Below, piece after piece: positions 50,901 through 59,900 of a stretch of 64,000 nt of DNA. Position numbers and translations under genes: made by a program. A model generated the notes under the pieces. The model saw only the letters and a list, made by a program, of their open reading frames with translations, had not been told where the DNA came from and searched no databases. Source of the DNA: Owenia fusiformis (taxonomy: Eukaryota; Annelida; Polychaeta; Sabellida; Oweniidae). The stretch lies in assembly GCA_903813345.2 (NCBI GenBank), contig CAIIXF020000003.1, forward strand, positions 23,949,248 to 24,013,247, written 5' to 3'. How positions within the stretch are numbered: position 1 is the stretch's first letter; the number at the start of each line of letters is the position of its first letter.

Positions 50901-53900
50901 CTGGTACTCCGCCACAAAAATGAGCATACCGTTTCAAAGAACTGACTTCCCTTTTTAAGAAAATTGACATTATAAGATTTCTTAAAATTGTTGATGGTAT
51001 ATTTGAAATTATTAAGATTATGCTAATTCATGAGATTTTTATTTCTGTAGTTGTTATTGTGATAGAATCATGACAAAACTTTTATATTACATTTAATCAT
51101 CATTATATTTACCCTTTGAGACTAACATCTCATTGATATACTGCCCAGAAACCATAACAATCTCCTCTCCAAATAGGTCCACTTTGAAAACATCCCCATA
51201 CTTGTTCCTCCATTTGACCAAAGTCTCCAAAGTGTTACCGTATGAGTTCATATCCAGGGCATTTCCTATTAGTGGCCATCCTGGGGGTCCAGGAAGTTTT
51301 GACAATGGAGTAGTGCCATTTGCCTTGAAGGTGAGGTATATAATAAGCAGGGCTAAGGCAACTGTGATCAGAAATGGAAGCATGGTATAGCTTAGAGCTA
51401 GAGTTGCAAAACCCAAGACTGGACCTAGCAGTCGTGGTATCACCTCACTTTGACCTAACATAATTGTCCAGATTCAGGTATTTAATTGAAGTAAACAATG
51501 GATTCCTTGCTGTGTGCTGTGTTCTGAGTGTGCTCAGTATCTTCCTTTATGGTCCCTGTTCTGGGTTGTGATGTTTATCTGGAACATTCAACATTTCTGA
51601 GACATGTCTACTGAGTTTGTGGTCATGTATTTCTTTGTATGTTACACCATTGATTACAGCCATAACGGCAGGTTAAAAGGCTCAGCTACTGAGTGAATGT
51701 AATTAAAGTTAAATACATATACTTACTTTTCAACACAATCTAAATCTTCTCTGGCTTTCTGTTGCAGCAGTTTTCATGCGTTCAGTATAGTTTTTCCAGA
51801 ATCCTTTAATTATGTCAACAAAATAACCTTGTACTTCTCTCTGATAGGTCGACTTAGGGAAGACATCAAAAATTCAATATCTAGTGCTATACTTGTATAA
51901 ATGTAATTTTATTTCCCCTCTGGACGTCTGCCTCTCGATCTAATGAAATCAGTGGGTTTGAATTATTCGATCACAATACCTATTACTTCAATTAACTTTT
52001 TGACTTATAGAGCATTTTGTTTCGTTGTAAGTGATTACCTTTGTATTTTATTTGGAATTGTAAGGGGTAACCAGTATAAAACATCCCCTTATGTTGAACT
52101 TTTTATGATTTAATATAGGAGAAATGTATCTAAATTTAGTTAAAGATTAGTTAAAGAAGGGCATAGACTTGACTTTTGATCAAAAATTATTGCTGTTTTA
52201 AGAGGTACCCGACCACTGCCTATTTAACAATAAATTATTGGATCTGCTTAAACTGACAGTCAAGTGAACTTGATAATGTATGTCAATGTGTTCTAATTGA
52301 TTTCTTGTGTCTATGTGTCAAAAGAGTGTGTACATGTGCACCTTACTTGTTTATGAAGGGCTGTTTCATATACAACTGAATAATGCCACAGTCAAACATG
52401 ACACAAATGTCTCTAAAATGCAATGACCGACAAATGCATTTAGTGCTATGTTTCCAACTTGCATCTATATTTGGATATGTACCATGTTGACTATGGTTAG
52501 GAAATAAGTTTAAGGTGATCACCAAGAATATATTTCAATTATACAATTCCAAACTCATATTTTTTTTAATATATGAATAGTATGGGTGACATTAGACTGC
52601 CATGGAGGTTCTTAGCTGACTAAGTTACCATTGTGTACAACTACGTGCAGATAAATGTTGAACAGATGATGAATAAATTATGTTAGCAAGAAGTAAAATA
52701 GAAATCATACAAAAGTCATATTACCTTGTTTGTCACCATTTTTTCAAACTCATACAACACATTACCTAATGTTGTCACCTTTTCACCAACCATCTCTCAT
52801 CTCACCATATTTTTCAACTTTTCATCGACCTTATTTGTTACCTTTTCACTAGCTCATATTTTATCTTACCATATTTATCTTATTTATCACATTTCACCAA
52901 CCATCTGTCATCTGACCATATTATTCACCTTTTATAACCCCCATTTCTATTACCTTATTTGTCAACCCTTGTATCATCTCATTTTAACTGACCTTATTTG
53001 TTACCTTTTCACTAGCTCATATTTTACCTTGCCATATTTACCTTATTCATCACATTTCACCAATCATCTGTCATCTGACCATAATATTCACCTTTTAACA
53101 AACCTTATTTCCATTACCTTATTTGTCAACCCTTGTATCATCTCATGTCACCTGACCTTATTTGTTACCTTTTCACTAGCTCATATTTTACCTTACCATA
53201 TTTACCTTATTTATCACATTTTACCAACCATCTGTCATCTGACCATATTATTCACCTTTTAAACAACCCCTATTTCCATTACCTTATTTGTCAACCCTTG
53301 TATCATCTCGTGTCACCTTACTTTTCACTAACTCACATATCACCTTATTTAATTTGTTTTCAGAACTGGAGAGAAGCTGAGTTCAGAGTTGGACAAGAAT
53401 AAAGAGGATGATTTCTGTATTATGTGTCAGGTGAGCAATACTTTTTGTTACTGTTGTAACAATGATCTGACATCACAATGGTGTGTCTTTTTTTCAAATC
53501 GATGTTTAATAACAAATAACTAATTAGTGCAGGTACATGTATATATTGACCTTGTCCATGAGTTATTGTATTAATATACTCAGTTTAAATGATTTATGTA
53601 GTTTGTAGAATTTGATTGGTCCATTCTGATCACATGACTGTTAGTAACAGGGTAAAGACCTCCTTCACTATGCTGGATACCAGTAGGCCAGATTCAAATA
53701 TTTCCAAAGATAGACAATTCTTTAGTAAATTGAGAAACAACTTGTTTGCACTTTTATAATGATACAAAAGCAAAATCACATGACATGTGTCATGTGCATG
53801 TTATGAATGCGCCTTTCAATCAAATTGAGTCAATCAATAGGAAAAATGGTAATTGATTCTAAACCATTTTCATACAAGTAAAATAGATTTCACCAGTCTT

Positions 53901-56900
53901 ATATTTCCATAATATCACTTTGAACTGTCATGTTTAGCAATGGGGGAAATAAGAGTGCCATGTCTTTAACCACAATGCGCCTCACCTTTGCGATACAAAT
54001 GTTGCAATATGGAACATGTACTGTGATAGATTTTTACCACATTGCATGCTTTAAATGGATCAGAAAGCGACTTTTAATCTTCCAAATTAAAAAGGGGATT
54101 AAGGCATATGCATATGGGCCACATAACCTTTTACCACCATCATTAATGCATCGGAGTGTCAGTGGTTATGGTAGCCCATCATATGAACCGTACAAGGTCA
54201 AAGGCAGCTCTTGTGACTGGTAATTGTTTTAATCCAGTATCTAGTTTCTCTTCAAAGTATGGTTACTTTATACAACATTAGATTTCAAATATTGTATTGT
54301 CTTTATGATTTGAGGCTTTGAAACTCCTAAATTGTCCCCCATATTGGTGAAAATTCTGAAATGACTCCCAATGTCTGTCTTATCACTGCAAATAAAGGGT
54401 AGAATAGATGGTAAATACGACATTTTATTATACAGATTCATGAATATACTGTTACTCCTTTTTATTTCTAGTTGAGCATTCATTAAACAAAGTCAACTTT
54501 GTCTCAAAAAAGTATGAAACTTATGCATTAACAAACGCACGCCTAACCATGGACAATGTACAGTGACAAAATATATAAGAATCTGTTAACGTAATTAGAA
54601 GGTTAAAAGTCTTAACCAAGAGCATGTACAAGAAATTAAACATGAAATACTTTATCATATTCCTCAGATATATTTTTAAAAACCTACATCGCAGTTTTTC
54701 CTTCAAATTGTTACAACATGACAATGTACAACTAAAGTGTACACCCGTATATTTTGTCACTGTACGTTGTTGATGGTAAGGTGTAAAGGAAACTATTTTC
54801 AAAACACAAACAGGGAATGACATATAGAGTAAACTATTTTCCTTACCAGAAACTCATTGCCCACTGACATGTTCGCAGTATTATGCACCAATAGATGTCT
54901 CTGATGTGGGGTAAAAATAGTTATACTAAATAACGATTTCATTAATAATATACTTAGTCAAGCATGCATTTTTGTATTTCTGCTTTTTAAACAATATTCA
55001 TTTTTCAGAGTGTATTGGATACAGATACCCCAGAATCATCAGCCTTATCAGCAACACTTTTTTCTCAGAAATTATCGTCAGTGGCGGTACCTGGTGAGAA
55101 AATGTGTAAAGAGACATCTGGTGAGGAAAACTGCTGTGGGGAGGGGGATGGAAGCTGTAAGTCAACTAACAAAACTGGGTAAGGATTGAATTAATATGTG
55201 TTTGAAATCAGTATATAAGGCAAGGCAAAATCAAATCAGCTAGGTGAGGAAAATCTTAAGCCTGGAAGAGGATATTACACGATGGGACATATTTTGTCTC
55301 AACAATACACAATTTATAGCTAAGAATATGACTGATTTAATTGTTGTTATGTTTATTATGATAAAGGCTAAATGCAGCAGGTGTTTTCTTGGGCAATGGG
55401 AATAAAATACAAAGTCATATGCTTCAAGAACTTTGTTAGGATTTTTCTACAATTGAAATATTTGAATATTCCGACCTACTTTGGAGTAATTGATGCTTAA
55501 ATGTAGTTAAGACCTTCAAACCAATTGTTCGTGGTTGTGTGACAATCACAAATGTACTTATCATCCCAATTTAGAAGTACATATCCACTTTTTGGAAAAG
55601 CTTTTGAAGCTGATTTATTTAATAATTTGGAGGTTCCCCTCCCTAAGCACAAGTCAATGTTCAGATAAACCCAGCCATTGTTTCTGATCTAACCACAGTT
55701 AATAGTACCACAAGAATATTTTATAGACTTTTTGCTCCTTAGATGTTTTCAAAGTCATCATGGTTCAATGTCTCTAATGGGATATTTATAATGGTTTATG
55801 TAATGTTTTCAATTTAGCAAATAATTGTGTGTCATGACAATGTTATATCAATTTTCCTGACATAACCTGTAACTGCCACTGAATTAACAAAACCACAAAA
55901 GGAATGACTTTTCTGAGAAAGGGAATTGTAAAACAAGTGCAAGAGATGAAATAAATTATTATAGTAACTTCGATCAACCACTATTTTTACAATTACTTAA
56001 CAAAATGTATTGTTTATATAAGAATTTAATTTATTAGTACATGTATTCGTCAATTTTTTTGAAAGAAAGCATATCATAGAAAATTGTCATGGTTTTATAG
56101 GAACCAATTTTAACCACTAACACACTGAAGCATATGGACTCCTAAAGCGACTACATTGACTAATTGCTGATCCAAGTTCTTGGTTTTGAAAAGTAATAAA
56201 TAATTCGTTAAAATAGCAAGTTAATGCATTCTATTGTTATCTTTCAAAATGCTCGGGTTTTGGTTTTCGAATTAAAATGTGTTACAATTACCACTGTTAA
56301 AGGGATATTCCTTGCTAGCCCAATTCTTTCTTCATATAGTACCTTTAACCATTTTTATACTATCAATTTTTGGCAAATATGAGAAAATGTTTTGAAATGG
56401 TCAAAACTGATCATTTGAAAATGTAATGCTAATTTTTGTGGGCTGCCATCATTTATGATTTCACACAGGAAGTGATGTCATCAACTCCTTAATTTGCACA
56501 TCACATAAGGCAAGGAGGTAATGTATTCTTCTATAGATAATCTCTTCTTTTACTAAAAGTTGACAAGCCCTGGAAATATTTTTGCACAGAAAGTAAGGTT
56601 CATGACTTAGTCATCTAAGATGTCATTTTGTGCTACTTTCTTTTATGTTATGGGCAAGTTTATAAAAGTTAAGAGCCAATGACATCACTTCCTGTATGAA
56701 ATTTTAAAAGATAGCAGCCAGTAAATATCAAACCATTTTCCAATGTTTAACTAAAAACAGATAGTAATATAATGGTAATATCAAATCAAGAGAGAAATGG
56801 GCTTGCAAGGAATATCCCTTTAAACTGAAATCTTAAAAGCTTGCAAGGAATATCCCTTTAAATTGAAATCTTAAAAGCTTCTTCGTGTAATAGAGTCTAT

Positions 56901-59900
56901 TAGTTATGTAAAACATGAAACAATTACCATGAAAATTAACTGTAATAAACTCAAAAGCTGTACCTTTACCCTGTTTAATAGTTTTTTAATTGAATGTGAT
57001 TAATTAAATTGAATTATATCAAAATAATTAAAATATGAATTTAATTAAAACTTTTTATGTTTAATTGTGAAAACTGTAAATATAATTGAAATGACTGAGA
57101 ATCTATGGTGACATGTTGTTATGGTCTTTAACTTTTTTGTTGACGATGTTCAGTGATCGGTGTTTGGCAGTTGATGTTGGGAATTCTGCAGTTGTTGTTT
57201 GGCCGAAAAGGAAGGAAAAGTTATGTCATGGGAGATGATATGGTTGAAAAAATTACATAAAGCATTTCTACTTGGAAAAAACAGCTTCTTTCAGACTGAA
57301 ATAAGTGACTTTTCAGTTGATATAGGATATTTTGGTGTGCTTTTTTAACTTGACACTACTCGCATAATATGGAAGTGATCTCTTTCATATTTCTGACTCA
57401 TGCTAATGCTACCCTATACATGTAGTTCCTCAACAAAGATTTTCAAAGAATCCAACTTCTATTGCTGAGAAAATAATTGTCAAAAATTGGCTCACTTTTG
57501 GGACACCCGATATATTCCAAATAATTCACAAATTGTTTTTGTTCTTTGCTTGTCATTGCTTTTTTATGTTGGCACCTCTTGGTATAGCCACAATTTTTGT
57601 GACAAGCTTTTGTGGATAGTATTTAGCATCTGTATATTGCATAAATTTGGCATCTGTAACTAGTAGTCACATTTTTGTTGTTATTGTTAATTGTGATTGT
57701 TAATTTGCTTGTGTTTGTTTGTCTTGGTAATGCTTGTTTATAGCATGTTTGTCATTGTGGGGGTACATATGCTCGAACCCAACCTCAGGAAGCCAGAATT
57801 GAAAATTGGTGGTCTTAAAATGTGGTTACCTTTTACAATCCTTTTTAATGGAGCGTTAATTACTTAGTAAGTACTTAGTACGTCATTTAGCTAGGCTCAT
57901 GTACTCTATTGTATTTGTGAATGCTGATGACATTGAAACATACTTGTTTAATTATTTTAATTAGCATAGTGAGAGATGAAAGACTAAAGTGGGTTATGGG
58001 TTATTGCATACACCCATCAATTTCAATTTTACACATCTTATCTTATGTATCAGGTTGCATCAAGCTGTCTACACCTCAACCCATTTAATGAGCCATGTTA
58101 CCAGATTTCACCTGCAGTTCGGAGGCAAGTTTACAAAAAATGGGATTACATGTTCACTTGCATGTTGATCTTACTGCTCCATTGTGCGAGAATATTCCAT
58201 TGTTTCTTTTTGATTTTAATGGATATTTCGCCTATATGAGTATAATAGAGTACTCGACTTTTTACCTGACATTAAATTATCTCCAGAACTGTCATTTACC
58301 TCCAAATTATATGAAGCGACAAGCCTCTTATTATTCCACTGGATGTAGTTCGTAAGAGCCACAGAGACCCTCTCCATCCATCTGTCCACCCTTTGCCCAT
58401 TCATCGTTTCCTATGTCCCTCTGTACGTCTGTTCAGGTGGTTGGATTTGGTTCATATTTTATTGGCTGAAACCTGACATGCGTACCTGTGCTCAGGAAGG
58501 AATTTCCAGTATGGTCACTCAATTTAAACGGGCTACTATTTTTCGTAAAAAATGTAATCTTTGGTAACTTAAATATGTTGGTAGAATTTGAAATTCAAGC
58601 AATTTTTATTTCAGTAGTTTGGACAAGGAAGATCTGTTGCCACTGAGCTGTTACGGATGTAGGCTGATACTCAGAGAAATGGTAAGAATATTTGTAAGCT
58701 GTTTTTCATCTGTCAATAAATGTATCCGTTGTCAAATGTGTTCACTTTCATTCAATCAGGGTGTCTCTGATTCACTTTATCCCCCTGCCAATCAGTGTGT
58801 CACTTTAATGTGTCACATACTAATGTGTCACTTACTTAAGTGTCTCATTTCATTTTTTTTCCTTTAGTGACCTACATCCCTGCAAGATATGAGGTTTATT
58901 TCCATCAAATTTTACATGATGAAGGAGAAAAATCAACTGTATCTTTACATACATTGCAATGCAAGTGATCAATCAAGTTGCGCTGTATATTCAGCTACCT
59001 TTGTACCGTATCATATATACTATATATTTAGTACAGTATGTTATAGATTTACATACATTCTCCTTGCATATATGCACGCATATTGTAGATTTACATACAT
59101 TCTCCTTGCAGAGTTCAACTACCTGTATACCTGGTGATATCATATATACTAGTATATTGTAGATTTACATACATTCTCCTTGCATATATGCACTCATACT
59201 GTAGATTTACATACATTCTCCTTGCAGAGTTCAACTACCTGTATACCTGGTGATACCATATATACTAGTATATTGTAGATTTACATACATTCTCCTTGCA
59301 TATATGGATGCATATTGTAGATTTACATACATTCTCCTTGCAGAGTTCAACTACCAATGTACCTGGTGATATCATATATACTAGTATATTGTAGATTTAC
59401 TTACATTTTCCTTGCATATATGCACGCATATTGTAGATTTACATACATTTTCCTTGCAGAGTTCAACTACCATTGTACCTGGTGATACCATATATACTAG
59501 TATATTGTAGATTTACATACATTCTCCTTGCATATATGCACGCACATTTTAGATTTACATACATTCTCCTTGCAGAGTTCAACTACCATTGTACCTGGTG
59601 ATATCATATATACTAGTATATTGTAGATTTACATACATTCTCCTTGCATATATGCACGCATATTGTAGATTTACATACATTCTCCTTGCATATATGCACG
59701 CATATTGTAGATTTACATACATTCTCCTTGCAGAGTTCAACTACCTGTATACCTGGTGATATCATATATACTAGTATATTGTAGATTTACATACATTCTC
59801 CTTGCAGAGTTCAACTACCATTGTACCTGGTGATATCATATATACTAGTATATTGTAGATTTACATACATTCTCCTTGCAGAGTTCAACTACCTGTATAC

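Noticed and set aside
52726-53262. 178-codon plus-strand frame
   Set aside because: Lies within the T/C-rich 163-bp array, low-complexity translation, inside a CTU2 intron.
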